From: Floricoccus tropicus
GTDB lineage: Bacteria > Bacillota > Bacilli > Lactobacillales > Streptococcaceae
Direction of reading: 5' to 3'
NCBI RefSeq assembly: GCF_001832905.1
Contig: NZ_MKIR01000001.1
Coordinates: 124,001-188,000 of the forward strand
Length of the DNA: 64,000 bases
A program made the translations under genes and the position numbers. Positions 31,447 through 41,901 of this stretch are shown piece by piece. The first letter of the stretch is position 1, and every line of letters begins with the position of its first letter. The notes beneath the pieces are model-generated. The model saw nothing but the letters and a program-made list of their open reading frames with translations. It ran no database searches and was not told the origin of the DNA.

Positions 31447-32052
31447 GTGAAATATCCAAATGGTATTAGGAAATCTACTCCTTTTAAAAAGGAAGATAGC
31501 AAAAATAAAAAAATTAATTTTGCTAATCGAGGAATGAGTTTTGAGTCGGAAATAAATGCTACAAATGAATACTACTTAAGCCATGGTATTGCTGTAATCC
31601 ATAAAAAACCAACTCCAATTCAGATAGTAAAAGTTGACTATCCTAGAAGAAGCCGTGCAAAAATTGTAGAAGCATATTTTAAACAAGCTTCTACTACTGA
31701 TTTCTCAGGTGTATATAAAGGAAGATATATAGACTTTGAGGCTAAGGAAACTAATCAATTAACTACATTTCCAATGAAAAATTTTCATGAGCATCAAATT
31801 AGACATATGGAAAATGTAAGAAATCAAAATGGTATATCGTTTGTACTATTTCATTTTTCTAAATTGAAAGAAACATATTATTTAGACTCAATCTATTTAA
31901 TATCCTATTACGATAGTACTGATGGTAAAAAATCAATACCACTGTCTTACATTAGGGAACATGGTTACTTAATTGAAATGAATCAAATTCCTAGAATTCC
32001 ATATTTAAAAATAATTAACAATCTATATTTAGGGGGACACCACAATGAATAG
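31447..32052 (+). CDS. recU: Holliday junction resolvase RecU
   Basis: 201 residues from a GTG start eight bases after AAGGAG (31434-31439). RecU cuts four-way junctions and helps segregate chromosomes. The active site is visible: [43 protein letters not shown] (Asp, Glu and Lys of the nuclease core) and [14 protein letters not shown]. The next gene starts eight bases before its stop, the usual recU-pbp1A coupling in Gram-positive cocci. Confidence 0.97.
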   Translation: MKYPNGIRKSTPFKKEDSKNKKINFANRGMSFESEINATNEYYLSHGIAVIHKKPTPIQIVKVDYPRRSRAKIVEAYFKQASTTDFSGVYKGRYIDFEAKETNQLTTFPMKNFHEHQIRHMENVRNQNGISFVLFHFSKLKETYYLDSIYLISYYDSTDGKKSIPLSYIREHGYLIEMNQIPRIPYLKIINNLYLGGHHNE

Positions 32053-34048
32053 TTCTGATGGTAAATCTAAAAATCAGAATAAACTTATTCGAAAAATCTT
32101 AAAGTATGCACTAATCATATTTTTATCACTTTTTATTTTAGCATTTTTAGTGGGTAGTATTTTATTCATTAGTTATGCAAAATCTGCGCCTAAACTTGAA
32201 GTTTCTAAACTTGAAAGTAAACCATCATCAATTATATATGATAAAGATGGGAAGGTTATTGCGGATTTAGGTGAAGAAAAACGTGATTTGGTAGCTACTA
32301 ATGAAATTCCAATTACTCTTGTCGATGCTATCACTTCAATAGAAGATCATCGCTTCTTTAATCATCGCGGTGTTGATCCTGTACGTATTATTGGTAGTGT
32401 TGTTCACAATGCAAAAAATGATACTACTCAAGGTGGCTCAACATTAACACAACAGCTTATAAAACTTTCTTACTTTTCAACAAGCAAGACTGATCAAAAT
32501 GTCAGACGTAAAGCTCAAGAAGCTTGGCTTTCTGTTCAGTTAGAACGTAAAGAATCTAAAGAAGAAATTCTTACTCAGTATATAAATAAAGTGTTTATGG
32601 CAAATGGATACTATGGTATGCGAACAGCATCAAAGGCTTATTATGGAAAGGAATTAAAAGATCTTTCATTACCGCAAATAGCTTTACTCGCTGGAATGCC
32701 GCAATCTCCAAATGGATATAATCCTTATACAAACCCGGATGGTGCAAAGAAAAGACGTGATACTGTACTCTCATCAATGTTAGAATATGAAAAAATTTCT
32801 AAAGATGACTACAATAAAGCTGTTGAAACACCCATTGATTCAGGGCTTAAACAATTAACACCTTCTATCACGATCCCTGCATTCGCAGATAACTTCCTTA
32901 AACAAGTAATTGAGCAAGTAAAAGAAGATACTGGACAAGATATTACAGCTGGTGGATTAAAAGTATATACTACATTAGATAGCAATGCTCAAAGATATCT
33001 TTATGAATTAGTAAACAGTAATGATTATGTTGCATATCCAGATGAAGATATGCAGGTTGCATCTACTATAGTAGATGTAAAAACAGGCGCAGTAACTGCA
33101 CAAATTGGAGCTCGCAAACAAGATCCTGGAACTGTATTTGGTAATAACCAAGCAGTAAACACAGACCGTGATTGGGGTTCTACAATGAAACCACTAGTTG
33201 ACTATGCGCCTGCGTATGAGTATGGAACATATAAATCAACTGGTACATATATCTTAGATACACCATACTATTATCCTGATGGTAATATTTTATATGACTG
33301 GGATCGTAAATATATGGGTCAAATGACTGTTAGGAATGCACTTGTTTTATCAAGGAACATACCTGCAGCTAAAACCTTGGAGGCTGTTGGACTTGAGAAT
33401 TCTCAAAATTTCTTAGAGAAAATGAATTTCAACTTTGAGCCAAGTCTTCAATATTCTAATGCGATTTCAAGTAACAATAGAGGTAGTGGTAAAAAATGGG
33501 GTGCAAGTTCTGAAAAAATGGCTGCTGCTTATGCAGCTTTAGCAAGTGGAGGCATGTACACCAAACCATATTATGTTACAAAAATAGTTGATGATGAAGG
33601 TAAAGAGACAAACTTAAAACCTGAAAAAGTAAGAGCAATGAAAGAAACAAGCGCATATGTCGTAACTGATATGCTTAAGGGTGTTATTACTGGCGGAACT
33701 ATGACTAACGGATATATTCCTGGGCTGATTCAAGCAGGTAAAACTGGTACAAGTAATTATGATGACACTGCTGCAGAGACAATTTTAGAGGATTATGGTC
33801 AATATATTCCATCTGGCGGTACAATTGCACCAGATGAAAACTTTGTTGGCTATACTACTAACTACTCAATGGCTGTATGGACTGGATATAAGAATAGAAT
33901 GATTCCTCTATATGGACAAAAACTTGAGATTGCACTTGATGTTTACAGAGAAATGATGAAATATTTATCTCAAAATGTTCCAAATAATGATTGGGAGATG
34001 CCTGAAGGTGTTTATCGAAATGGTAGCGAACTTACAGTTGCTGATTAA
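32045..34048 (+). CDS. pbp1A: Class A penicillin-binding protein 1A
   Basis: 667 residues. Bifunctional peptidoglycan synthase: a cytoplasmic tail, one membrane helix (about 18-43), then a GT51 glycosyltransferase domain with the catalytic Glu in [14 protein letters not shown] and [11 protein letters not shown]. The transpeptidase domain has the nucleophile in DWGSTMKPL (Ser near 379), SRN at about 438, and KTGTS near 564. Outer face of the membrane. Coupled to recU. A strong terminator follows. Confidence 0.97.
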   Translation: MNSSDGKSKNQNKLIRKILKYALIIFLSLFILAFLVGSILFISYAKSAPKLEVSKLESKPSSIIYDKDGKVIADLGEEKRDLVATNEIPITLVDAITSIEDHRFFNHRGVDPVRIIGSVVHNAKNDTTQGGSTLTQQLIKLSYFSTSKTDQNVRRKAQEAWLSVQLERKESKEEILTQYINKVFMANGYYGMRTASKAYYGKELKDLSLPQIALLAGMPQSPNGYNPYTNPDGAKKRRDTVLSSMLEYEKISKDDYNKAVETPIDSGLKQLTPSITIPAFADNFLKQVIEQVKEDTGQDITAGGLKVYTTLDSNAQRYLYELVNSNDYVAYPDEDMQVASTIVDVKTGAVTAQIGARKQDPGTVFGNNQAVNTDRDWGSTMKPLVDYAPAYEYGTYKSTGTYILDTPYYYPDGNILYDWDRKYMGQMTVRNALVLSRNIPAAKTLEAVGLENSQNFLEKMNFNFEPSLQYSNAISSNNRGSGKKWGASSEKMAAAYAALASGGMYTKPYYVTKIVDDEGKETNLKPEKVRAMKETSAYVVTDMLKGVITGGTMTNGYIPGLIQAGKTGTSNYDDTAAETILEDYGQYIPSGGTIAPDENFVGYTTNYSMAVWTGYKNRMIPLYGQKLEIALDVYREMMKYLSQNVPNNDWEMPEGVYRNGSELTVAD

Positions 34049-34057
34049 TATTAAACA

Positions 34058-34094
34058 AAAGAATGATAATTAAAACGTTATCATTCTTTTTATA
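34058..34094 (+). terminator. Terminator of recU-pbp1A
   Basis: Thirteen-base stem AAAAGAATGATAA with TTATCATTCTTTT, eight-base loop, then T residues. Confidence 0.9.
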
Positions 34095-34105
34095 TGTCAT
34101 AATTT

Positions 34106-34134
34106 CTGACACGTTCAATTTTTTTTGGTATAAT
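34106..34134 (+). promoter_or_regulatory. Predicted promoter of glnPQ
   Basis: CTGACA (34106-34111), 17 bases, perfect TATAAT (34129-34134); the start codon is 30 bases downstream. Confidence 0.75.
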
Positions 34135-34163
34135 TTAAAGTATAAAAATTTTTGGAGGAAAAA

Positions 34164-36320
34164 ATGAATAAAAAATTTTTAGTTATTATAACGTTTTTAT
34201 TTTCATTTTTCTCAGTTTTTACAGCCAATGCTGATGAGAAAAAAGTTAAAATCGCTAGTGACTCAACCAACGCACCATTTGAATTTCAAGATTCAGATAA
34301 GAAGTATGTTGGTATCGACATTGACTTAATTAATAAAGTCGCTGAAATGAATAATTGGGACATAGAGCTTACAAATCCTGGTTATGACGCTGCTATTAAC
34401 TCTCTACTTGCTGGACAAGTTGATGGTGTTATCGCTGGTATGTCTATTACAGACGACCGTAAAAAAACTTTTGATTTCTCAGATCAATATTACAAATCTG
34501 AAATCGTAATCGCTACTACAAAAGAAAAACCTATTAAATCTTATGAAGAATTAAAAGGAAAAACAGTTGGTGTAAAAAACAGCACCATTTCACAAGATTT
34601 CATCTTAAAACATGAAAAAGAATATGGTTATAAGGTAAAAACATTCAATGAAGCATCTCAAATGCTTGATAGCCTTAAGATTGGTGACGTTGATGCTGTA
34701 ATGGATGAAAAACCAGTTTTAGCCTATACTGCTACTCAAGGTAAAGATATTGCCATTAATATGGATGCTGAACCTATCGGTGGATATGGCTTTGCAGTTA
34801 AAAAAGGAACTCATCCTGAATTGATTAAACAATTCAACGACTCACTTGCTGAATTAAAAGCTAGTGGTGAGTACGATGAAATAGTTGCAAAGTATATTGG
34901 AAAATCTGATAATAAAGATTCTGCAAAAGAAACTAAAAAAGCAACACCTGTAAAAAATCAATATAATATTTCAAGTGATAGTTTATTTGCTCCATTTGAA
35001 TTCCAAGATTCTAGCAAAAAATATGTAGGTATTGATGTTGATCTGATGAATGCAATTTCTCAAGATCAAGGTTTCAATGTTAAAATGAACTTTGTCGGAT
35101 TCCAAACTGCAGTTGACCAAACTCTTGCTAATCAAGCAGATGGTATGATTGCCGGTATGTCAATAACTGACGAACGTAAAAAAGTATTTGATTTCTCTGA
35201 ACCTTACTTTACTGCTAATTCAACAATCGCAGTTAAAGAAGGAAATGACAAAGTAAAATCATATGAAGATCTTAAAGGATTAACAGTCGGAGTAAAAAAT
35301 GGTACGGCCTCTCAAGATTTCCTTGAAAAAAATAAAGATAAATATGGTTACAAAATAAAAGTATTTGATACAGCAGATACAATGTATGAAAGTTTAAATA
35401 CTTCAAGTATCGATGCATTCATGGATGATGAACCTGTTGTTAAATACGCAATCAAACAAGGTAGAAAATTCTCAACTCCTATTAAACCTGAAAAAATTGG
35501 GGAATACGGATTCGCAGTTAAAAAAGGAACTAATCCAGAACTTATTGAAATGTTTAACAATGGATTATCTGAACTAAAATCTAATGGACAATACGATAAG
35601 ATTTTAGATAAATATGTTGGAGATAATCAAACTTCTAATAAAGGCGCTGATGAGTCAACAGTGATTGGAATTCTTAAAAATAACTGGCAACAATTATTAA
35701 AAGGACTTGGTGTTACAATCCTTCTAGCAGTTGTTTCATTTATCCTAGCTTTAATTATTGGTATTATCTTCGGATTGTTCTCAGTAAGCCCAAGCGGATT
35801 CTTACGTAAAATAACAGAATTATACGTTGACTTAATACGTGGAGTTCCACTAATGGTACTAGCAATCTTTATCTTCTACGGAATTCCAAACTTACTTGAA
35901 ATGCTTACTGGTCATGCAAGCCCACTTAATGACTTCGTAGCTGGTGTAATCGCCCTAACACTTAACTCTTCAGCATATGTCGCTGAAATTGTTCGTTCTG
36001 GTGTCCAAGCAGTTCCAGTTGGTCAAATGGAAGCTAGTCGTAGCTTAGGTGTGCCTTATGCAAGAACAATGAGAAAAGTAATTTTACCTCAAGCTGTTAA
36101 AATTACAATTCCAAGTTTAGTTAACCAATTTATTATTACTTTGAAAGATACAACAATCATTAGTGCAATTGGTCTTGTTGAACTTCTTCAAGCAGGTAAA
36201 ATTATTGTTGCCCGTAATTTCCAATCATTTAAGGTATACGGAATCGTTGGTTTGATTTACTTAATCGTAATCTACATCCTTATCCGTTATGCAAGAAGAT
36301 TAGAAAGGAACATGAAATAA
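34164..36320 (+). CDS. glnP: Glutamine/glutamate ABC transporter: two binding domains fused to permease
   Basis: 718 residues from ATG 34164 with GGAGG at 34154-34158. Signal peptide (about 1-24, cut near ANA), then two tandem family-3 substrate-binding domains (about 28-255 and 268-495). Each contains a copy of [19 protein letters not shown], [17 protein letters not shown] and [10 protein letters not shown] or its variant. A His/Met/Gln permease domain with about five helices and the EAA loop ([23 protein letters not shown]) follows at 510-718. This is the GlnP architecture of Lactococcus, where two domains with different affinity feed one channel. Confidence 0.95.
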   Translation: MNKKFLVIITFLFSFFSVFTANADEKKVKIASDSTNAPFEFQDSDKKYVGIDIDLINKVAEMNNWDIELTNPGYDAAINSLLAGQVDGVIAGMSITDDRKKTFDFSDQYYKSEIVIATTKEKPIKSYEELKGKTVGVKNSTISQDFILKHEKEYGYKVKTFNEASQMLDSLKIGDVDAVMDEKPVLAYTATQGKDIAINMDAEPIGGYGFAVKKGTHPELIKQFNDSLAELKASGEYDEIVAKYIGKSDNKDSAKETKKATPVKNQYNISSDSLFAPFEFQDSSKKYVGIDVDLMNAISQDQGFNVKMNFVGFQTAVDQTLANQADGMIAGMSITDERKKVFDFSEPYFTANSTIAVKEGNDKVKSYEDLKGLTVGVKNGTASQDFLEKNKDKYGYKIKVFDTADTMYESLNTSSIDAFMDDEPVVKYAIKQGRKFSTPIKPEKIGEYGFAVKKGTNPELIEMFNNGLSELKSNGQYDKILDKYVGDNQTSNKGADESTVIGILKNNWQQLLKGLGVTILLAVVSFILALIIGIIFGLFSVSPSGFLRKITELYVDLIRGVPLMVLAIFIFYGIPNLLEMLTGHASPLNDFVAGVIALTLNSSAYVAEIVRSGVQAVPVGQMEASRSLGVPYARTMRKVILPQAVKITIPSLVNQFIITLKDTTIISAIGLVELLQAGKIIVARNFQSFKVYGIVGLIYLIVIYILIRYARRLERNMK

Positions 36321-37060
36321 TGGCTAAATTAAAAATTGATGTTCAAGATTTACATAAAAAATTCGGTAAAAATGAAGTTTTAAAAGGTATAAATACTCAG
36401 TTCTATGAAGGTGATGTTGTTTGTATTATCGGTCCTTCAGGTTCTGGTAAATCAACTTTTCTTAGAACATTAAATGGACTTGAAAAAATTACAAGTGGCT
36501 CAGTATTAGTTAACAATTTTGACCTTGCCGACAAGAAAACTGATTTGAACTTAGTGAGACAGAATGTTGGGATGGTTTTCCAACACTTCAATCTTTTCCC
36601 AAATATGAGTGTAATTGATAACATTACCTATGCTCCTGTTGAACTTAAGAAAATGACTCCTGATGAAGCTCGTAAAAAAGCCGAGGAACTTCTTGATACA
36701 GTTGGTCTTCTTGATAAGAAAGACGCAATGCCTGACTCACTATCAGGTGGTCAAAAACAACGTGTAGCTATTGCTCGTGCCTTAGCAATGGAACCTGATG
36801 TAATGCTCTTTGATGAACCTACAAGTGCTCTTGACCCAGAAATGGTTGGAGATGTACTTGATGTTATGCAAGATCTTGCTAAGCAAGGTATGACAATGTT
36901 AATCGTAACTCACGAGATGGGATTTGCTCGTAAGGTTGCTAATAGAGTTCTTTTCACTGATGGAGGAGTAATCCTTGAAGATGGGACACCTGAACAAATA
37001 TTTGATAACCCACAACATCCACGTTTACAAGACTTCTTAAATAGAGTTCTTCACGCATAA
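36320..37060 (+). CDS. glnQ: Glutamine ABC transporter ATP-binding protein
   Basis: 246 residues. Polar amino acid family ATPase: Walker [11 protein letters not shown]-loop VFQHFNLFP, signature [16 protein letters not shown], Walker [16 protein letters not shown], switch His in [11 protein letters not shown]. The ATG overlaps the glnP stop (TAATG), so the two subunits are translationally coupled. Energises GlnP. Confidence 0.97.
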   Translation: MAKLKIDVQDLHKKFGKNEVLKGINTQFYEGDVVCIIGPSGSGKSTFLRTLNGLEKITSGSVLVNNFDLADKKTDLNLVRQNVGMVFQHFNLFPNMSVIDNITYAPVELKKMTPDEARKKAEELLDTVGLLDKKDAMPDSLSGGQKQRVAIARALAMEPDVMLFDEPTSALDPEMVGDVLDVMQDLAKQGMTMLIVTHEMGFARKVANRVLFTDGGVILEDGTPEQIFDNPQHPRLQDFLNRVLHA

Positions 37061-37094
37061 TTAAAAAGAGATCTTCGGGTCTCTTTTTAATTAG
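37059..37094 (+). terminator. Terminator of glnPQ
   Basis: Stem AATTAAAAAGAG with CTCTTTTTAATT around a short TTCGG-type loop, directly after the glnQ stop. Confidence 0.88.
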
Positions 37095-37111
37095 TTTAAA
37101 TTTCAACAAAT

Positions 37112-37150
37112 AAAAAATATACTCTTGAAAATTCAAGAGTATATTTTTTT
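37112..37150. terminator. Terminator of guaC, possibly bidirectional
   Basis: Stem AATATACTCTTGAA with TTCAAGAGTATATT, A run on one side and T run on the other, so it can act for guaC (minus) and as a backup for glnPQ (plus). Confidence 0.88.
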
Positions 37151-37153
37151 TCA

Positions 37154-38140
37154 TTAAATTGAATCGCCATTCCAAATAGAATTTTTAACGATTACATAGT
37201 CAACTTTTGTAAGTGATTCTAAATCTTTTCCACCTGCGTATGAGATTGAAGACTGTAAGTCTTGTTCCATTTCAGTAAGGGTATCCTGTAAATTACCTTT
37301 ATGAGGAAGAAGAATTTTCTTACCTTCAACGTTTTTATGCTCACCTTTTTGGTATTCACTTGCTGAACCATAATATTCTTTGAATAATTGTCCATCAACT
37401 TCTACTGTCTTACCTGGTGATTCTTCATGTGCTGCAAATAATGATCCAACCATGACCATACTAGCTCCAAATCTCACTGATTTTGCAATATCACCATGGG
37501 TACGGATTCCTCCGTCAGCAATTATTGGTTTACGAGCAGCTTTTGCACACAGACGAACGGCGGCTAATTGCCATCCACCTGTACCAAATCCAGTTTTAAC
37601 TTTAGTGATACATACTTTACCGGGACCAATTCCAACTTTTGTTGCATCTGCACCGGCATTTTCAAGTTCACGTACTGCTTCTGGTGTACCAACGTTCCCT
37701 GCAATAACGAAAGATTCAGGAAGTTTTTCTTTAATGTATTTAATCATATTGATAACTGAATCAGAATGACCATGAGCAATATCAATCGTGATATAGTCAG
37801 GAACTAAACCTGCTTCTGCAAGTTCATCAATAAATCTGTATTCATTATCCTTAACACCAACAGAAATTGAAGAAATTAATCCTTGTGCTTTCATTTTTTC
37901 AATAAATGGTCTTCTAGCTTCTTCATCAAAACGATGCATGATGTAAAAATAATCATTTTTAGCTAGATATTCAGCGATTTCTTCATCAATAATAGTTTGC
38001 ATGTTTGCGGGAACAACTGGTAATCTGAATGTATGCTTACCAAATTTAACGCTTGTATCTGCCTCAGAACGGCTCTTAATGATACATTTGTTAGGTACTA
38101 ATTGGATGTCCTCGTAATCAAAAACTGGTGTATTGTTCAT
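37154..38140 (-). CDS. guaC: GMP reductase
   Basis: 328 residues, the normal size of the Gram-positive GuaC2 type. Converts GMP to IMP with NADPH in purine salvage. TIM-barrel of the IMP dehydrogenase family without a CBS insert. Motifs: [39 protein letters not shown], the active-site Cys in GPGKVCITK (about residue 176), and [15 protein letters not shown]. Preceded by a PurBox, a promoter and a GC-rich structured leader. Confidence 0.97.
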   Translation of the reverse strand: MNNTPVFDYEDIQLVPNKCIIKSRSEADTSVKFGKHTFRLPVVPANMQTIIDEEIAEYLAKNDYFYIMHRFDEEARRPFIEKMKAQGLISSISVGVKDNEYRFIDELAEAGLVPDYITIDIAHGHSDSVINMIKYIKEKLPESFVIAGNVGTPEAVRELENAGADATKVGIGPGKVCITKVKTGFGTGGWQLAAVRLCAKAARKPIIADGGIRTHGDIAKSVRFGASMVMVGSLFAAHEESPGKTVEVDGQLFKEYYGSASEYQKGEHKNVEGKKILLPHKGNLQDTLTEMEQDLQSSISYAGGKDLESLTKVDYVIVKNSIWNGDSI

Positions 38141-38149
38141 ATTATCTCC

Positions 38150-38240
38150 TGACTTAGGCTTTATTGTTCAGGGGACCGACCTGGCCAACGCGTAAAAGCG
38201 AACGGCTTCGCTACTTCATCATCAAATATCCCTGTTTTAA
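38150..38240 (-). promoter_or_regulatory. GC-rich structured 5' leader of guaC
   Basis: Between the predicted transcription start (about 38250) and the gene there is a stretch far richer in G and C than its surroundings. Outer helix CAGGG (38234-38230) pairs with CCCTG (38173-38169). Inside it AGCGAA (minus 212-207 side) and TTCGCT form a six-base hairpin with loop GCCG at 38197-38212. GGCCAGGTCGGTC near 38175-38186 could pair with that loop. I do not recognise the class: the purine riboswitch core (TATAA...GTTTCTACC) is absent. It may be a riboswitch, a protein-binding site or an ordinary structured leader. Confidence 0.5.
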
Positions 38241-38256
38241 TGAAGCTTCCTTATAT

Positions 38257-38285
38257 ATTGTATACAAGTTACTCAATATACACAA
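38257..38285 (-). promoter_or_regulatory. Predicted promoter of guaC
   Basis: Minus strand TTGTGT (38280-38285), 17 bases, TACAAT (38257-38262). A start near 38250 leaves a 110-base leader. Confidence 0.55.
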
Positions 38286-38286
38286 G

Positions 38287-38314
38287 AAAAAAACACCAAT
38301 ATAGGTGTTTTTTT
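38287..38314. terminator. Terminator of the AbrB-type gene
   Basis: Perfect 11-bp stem of A7CACC with GGTGT7 around a six-base loop. It ends transcription of the permease gene on the minus strand; symmetrical, so possibly bidirectional. Confidence 0.88.
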
Positions 38315-38320
38315 ATCTTA

Positions 38321-38333
38321 ACGTTCGGTTTTT
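38321..38333 (-). promoter_or_regulatory. PurBox upstream of guaC
   Basis: The minus strand reads AAAACCGAACGTT, matching the PurBox AWWWCCGAACWWT at 12 of 13 positions. Its centre is about 76-77 bases upstream of the predicted guaC transcription start, the distance described for PurR activation in Lactococcus. It lies between the AbrB stop codon and its terminator. Confidence 0.7.
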
Positions 38334-38338
38334 TAACT

Positions 38339-39433
38339 TTATTCTAAAAATCCTGAAAATATTCTTACTAGATATGGTAAGACAATTACAGTGTAGAGAG
38401 TTCTACTTATTTGAATACCAGCAATTTTTGGCATGTCACCACCTAATTCACCTGCAATGAGTGAAATGTCTGTTGCCCCTGCCGGTGATGATGCAAATAA
38501 AGCTGATTGTAAATCAAGGATGTTCCTTTTATAAATTATTCTTGCAAACACTACATTTACTACTAAATAACTTATTAGTAAAAGAATTACAGGTATAATC
38601 AGTTTTGAAAGTTGTTCCATATTTTCCCTAGTAAAGCTACAGCCAATTATTGAACCAGCAGAAATTTGTGCAATATATCTTATCCAATTTGATAGTGGTT
38701 TTGTATCTCTAGTTACCTTTAAGACCAATGAAAATATCAAAGAAAATATTAATGCTCCAACAGGAATTCCAATCCATTTTCCTAAAAGTCCACCAGTAGT
38801 TGATACAATTAAAACTAACACATTATTTGAAAATACAGAGGATTTATCATCTGTACTTTCTTGGTCACTTTCTTGATCTAGTATCTCTTCTTCTTCCTTA
38901 ATCTCTTCAATATTGCTATTCTTTTTCTCAGCCTGACTACCGAATTTATTAATAATAAATTTTGTCCAATATGGCAAGATTAAAAGCATACCAACGAGTC
39001 TTGCAAGCTGCATAACTGCTACAATACCTGAGTCAGCACCCATATCTATACTAATGAGTGAGACGTCCATTATACCACCTGGTAGACAAGATAAGAGGGC
39101 TGTTACTGCATCCATACCATAAAAATGACTAAAGACGAATCCCATTACAAAGGTATTAATTGTAAAAAATAACATCAGTAGAGCAATTGGCTTTATCAAG
39201 CTTGGAAAATTTTTCAAATCACTCTTAGTCACTTGCTGACCGATAAAGGCACCACTTACAATTTGAGCGAACAACTTGATGTTTGTCGGAGCATACATCT
39301 GTCCACTAATTACGGAAAAGACTGCTACTGCAAGCATACTCCCTGTCATAAAAGGGGCTGGAAGTTTTAATTTTTTAGCTAGAAAACCACCAAAGGTTCC
39401 CACTAGCATGGTTAATATTACTTTATAAATCAT
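38339..39433 (-). CDS. AbrB-family membrane protein
   Basis: 364 residues with about ten membrane helices in two repeated halves. Each half contains a conserved proline/glycine segment (LPAPFMTGSMLAV, SCLPGGIMDVSLIS and SSPAGATDISLIAGELGGD). This is the AbrB (ammonia monooxygenase-like, GdhA-linked) family, putative permeases or regulators of unknown substrate; it is unrelated to the AbrB DNA-binding protein. A 30-residue acidic cytoplasmic loop (EIKEEEEILDQESDQES region) separates the halves. AAGGAG before the ATG. Monocistronic. Confidence 0.82.
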   Translation of the reverse strand: MIYKVILTMLVGTFGGFLAKKLKLPAPFMTGSMLAVAVFSVISGQMYAPTNIKLFAQIVSGAFIGQQVTKSDLKNFPSLIKPIALLMLFFTINTFVMGFVFSHFYGMDAVTALLSCLPGGIMDVSLISIDMGADSGIVAVMQLARLVGMLLILPYWTKFIINKFGSQAEKKNSNIEEIKEEEEILDQESDQESTDDKSSVFSNNVLVLIVSTTGGLLGKWIGIPVGALIFSLIFSLVLKVTRDTKPLSNWIRYIAQISAGSIIGCSFTRENMEQLSKLIIPVILLLISYLVVNVVFARIIYKRNILDLQSALFASSPAGATDISLIAGELGGDMPKIAGIQISRTLYTVIVLPYLVRIFSGFLE

Positions 39434-39518
39434 ATTAGTTTACTCCTTTGAAATCATTGTAACATAAATAACAAAGATAAAATTACAAAAATCAAAAAAA
39501 CCAAGTAAAACACAAGAA

Positions 39519-39541
39519 AGAAAAACCAACCCAAAGTTGGT
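39519..39541 (-). terminator. Terminator of copB
   Basis: Minus-strand ACCAAC and GTTGGT stem (five-base loop) followed by TTTTTC, immediately after the copB stop codon. Confidence 0.8.
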
Positions 39542-39542
39542 C

Positions 39543-41582
39543 TTAAACTTTTAATGTCATTGCATTTATGGCTACGATAACTGTAGAGAAACTCATTATT
39601 ATGGCACCAACAATTGGTGATAGAACAATTCCTATCGGTGCCAAGACTCCTGCTGCAAGAGGAATGGCAATTATATTGTATCCTGCTCCCCACCACAAAT
39701 TTTCTTTCATCTTACGATTTGAATTTTTAGAAAGGTCAAGCATTTTTATTATATCTTCAGGATTAGAATTGACCAATATTACATCTGCTGCTGCAATGGC
39801 AACACTTGTCCCACTTCCAATTGCAAAGCTTAAATCGCTAGTAGCAAGGGCCGGTGAATCATTAACCCCATCTCCCACAAATAGAACATTACCTTTTTCT
39901 TGATATTCTTTAACAATTTTTGCTTTATCTTCTGGCTTTAATTGAGCTCTAAAATCATTTATTCCTAATTCTGATGCAACTTTTTGAGCTGCTTTTTCAT
40001 TATCACCAGTGAGCATTACAGGTTCAATTCCACGGTTTTTCAACTCTTTAATAAGTTTTGCAGCCTGTGGTTTAAGTTTATCACCAAGTGTCGCTAAACC
40101 AATAACCTCGTTTCCAGATATTAGATAGCTAACTGTCAGATTATCTTCATTATCAATTTTATTGTAATTTATTCCGTTTTCTTTTAAATATTTTTCATTA
40201 ACGATTTTATATTCTTTTCCGGAAATATTACCTTCGATACCTACGCCAGGAATATTTTCAATATTATTTGCCTTAAGTGAATTATCACTAACCGCTTCAA
40301 CTAATGCTTGCGCAAGAGGATGAGTACTTCCTTCTTCAAGAGCAGCCATAATTTGCGCTATATCTTTTTGGCTAAATTCTTTAGAAAAAGTCATATAATC
40401 ATGAACCTTGAAATCTCCATCAGTCAGCGTTCCTGTCTTGTCCATTAAGGCGAACTTGAGCTTAGACACATTTTCTAAAGGTTCACGGTTTTGAATCAAA
40501 AGACCATTTTTCGCAGCTAGGGTACTCGTTCTTGACACAACCAAAGGTATGGCAAGTCCCAAGGCATGAGGACACGCGATTACTAACACTGTCACCGCCA
40601 TCATGATACCATATGAGAGACCGTTGATTGCAGACCAGACGATTAAGGCTAGGATGGCAAATATTAAGGCAGCATAGAATAACCAACCCGAAACCTTATC
40701 AGCCATAGTCTCTGCCTTGCTTTTTTTACCCTGAGCTTCTTCCACCAGCTTAGCAACTTGAGACAAATAGCTATCCTTACCAACGACAGTAACTTTCAAC
40801 TCAAATGGGTAATTTTTGTTGAGTGAACCCGCAAATACTTCTTGTCCTTTTTTCTTTTGCACGACACTCGATTCACCAGTTATCATACTCTCATCGAGCA
40901 TGGCCTTATCACTAGTTATCACCCCATCAGCAGGTACTCTCTCATTTTCCTTAACCAAAAGAAAATCACCTACTTTTACCTGATTAATGGGAATATCCTT
41001 ACCACTTGTAAGATGTGCCTCATGAGGTAAAAGTTTAACCATCTCAGTCATACTAGAATTAGCCTGCATTATGGCATTCATCTCAATGATATGACCAAGT
41101 AACATGATAACGATTAAGGTAGAAAGTTCCCACCAAAAGTCCATTTGATGTCCACCTGTCATATTAATAATCGTAGAATATACACTATATAAATATGAAA
41201 CTGAGATACCTAATGTAACTAAGGTCATCATCTCAGGTTTTTTATTTTTTAATTCTGATTTTGCTCCCTCAAAAAATGGTTTTCCTCCATAGAAAAAGAT
41301 GATTGTACCAAATATCAAGACTATTATTTCTTGATAAGGTAAATGGAGTACTGATGACTTCATACCCATCATAGGTGTTAAAAGTAAGATTGGAATCATC
41401 AATAATATACAAATGATTAACCTCTTTTTCATATCTCCATGATTCATGTGTCCCATTGGCATAGAACCGTGGTCCATTGAAGACATATCCATGTTACTCA
41501 TATCTTCTTTAGACATATTAGACATTTGTTTATGATTACTATCCATATGATGATCATGATTTTCCATATTTTTATGATCCAT
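39543..41582 (-). CDS. copB: CopB-type copper-exporting P-type ATPase
   Basis: 679 residues. The N-terminal 50 residues are a metal-binding tail rich in His and Met (about a third of residues), replacing CxxC domains. P1B features in order: membrane helices, ESMITGESS actuator loop, the CPH metal site (IACPHALGLA near 335) that marks CopB/Ag-Cu export, phosphorylated Asp in DKTGTLTDG (about 380), the HP motif (STHPLAQ), and GDGVNDSPA (about 572). Exports Cu(I), Cu(II) or Ag. No CopY-type repressor or cop box (TACANNTGTA) is next to it. Good AAGGAGAGG ribosome site. Confidence 0.93.
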   Translation of the reverse strand: MDHKNMENHDHHMDSNHKQMSNMSKEDMSNMDMSSMDHGSMPMGHMNHGDMKKRLIICILLMIPILLLTPMMGMKSSVLHLPYQEIIVLIFGTIIFFYGGKPFFEGAKSELKNKKPEMMTLVTLGISVSYLYSVYSTIINMTGGHQMDFWWELSTLIVIMLLGHIIEMNAIMQANSSMTEMVKLLPHEAHLTSGKDIPINQVKVGDFLLVKENERVPADGVITSDKAMLDESMITGESSVVQKKKGQEVFAGSLNKNYPFELKVTVVGKDSYLSQVAKLVEEAQGKKSKAETMADKVSGWLFYAALIFAILALIVWSAINGLSYGIMMAVTVLVIACPHALGLAIPLVVSRTSTLAAKNGLLIQNREPLENVSKLKFALMDKTGTLTDGDFKVHDYMTFSKEFSQKDIAQIMAALEEGSTHPLAQALVEAVSDNSLKANNIENIPGVGIEGNISGKEYKIVNEKYLKENGINYNKIDNEDNLTVSYLISGNEVIGLATLGDKLKPQAAKLIKELKNRGIEPVMLTGDNEKAAQKVASELGINDFRAQLKPEDKAKIVKEYQEKGNVLFVGDGVNDSPALATSDLSFAIGSGTSVAIAAADVILVNSNPEDIIKMLDLSKNSNRKMKENLWWGAGYNIIAIPLAAGVLAPIGIVLSPIVGAIIMSFSTVIVAINAMTLKV

Positions 41583-41659
41583 ATTACCTCTCCTTAATTG
41601 TTAATATATATACTAGTGTGGTCTAAATTAGGCATACTGTCAAATTAATGATATTAAAA

Positions 41660-41690
41660 ATACAAAAGCTATCTAGTAAAACCAGATAGC
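41660..41690 (-). terminator. Terminator upstream of copB
   Basis: Minus-strand stem GCTATCT (41690-41684) with AGATAGC (41674-41668), nine-base loop, followed by TTTTGTATTTTT. It ends transcripts coming from the RNA repair operon or the candidate RNA. Confidence 0.8.
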
Positions 41691-41890
41691 AACCCCAAAC
41701 CCAACCTCAAATATAAATTAATGTATAGTCGTAATATGTAATTTGTAAACTTTCCACATGGAAGTGTCTATTGAGATGTCAAATGTAACGATAAACTGTT
41801 ATTAAAATGACCGTCGTTTCAGTCTCCATTGTAGTTTGCATCTTTACCGTAGATGCAGGACGGATACATCCATTTTTATACTTGCACACT
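41660..41890 (-). ncRNA. Candidate structured RNA between the RNA repair gene and copB
   Basis: Non-coding stretch of about 230 bases. A TATAAT lies just after the upstream stop codon (minus strand, near 41895). Hairpins follow in order on the minus strand: TGCATCT/AGATGCA around ACGGTAA (about 41857-41837), GACTGAAACGACGGTC (about 41828-41812), and CTTCC/GGAAAG around ATGT (about 41763-41750). Last comes a terminator, GCTATCT/AGATAGC (41690-41668), with a T-rich tail. It could be an independent small RNA, the 3' UTR of the repair operon, or a leader controlling copB 80 bases further on. No known family was recognised and no good -35 was found. Confidence 0.4.
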
Positions 41891-41901
41891 AATTATAGTT
41901 A

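Noticed and set aside
38150-38250. Purine (xpt-type) riboswitch upstream of guaC
   Set aside because: The conserved core sequences of that class are absent; the leader is kept as an unclassified structure.
41583-41640. CopY-type operator before copB
   Set aside because: No TACANNTGTA sequence was found in the upstream region.
41583-41901. Bacterial Y RNA or 6S RNA next to the RNA repair operon
   Set aside because: No Ro gene, no tRNA-like T-loop and no long complementary ends; only a candidate structured RNA can be claimed.
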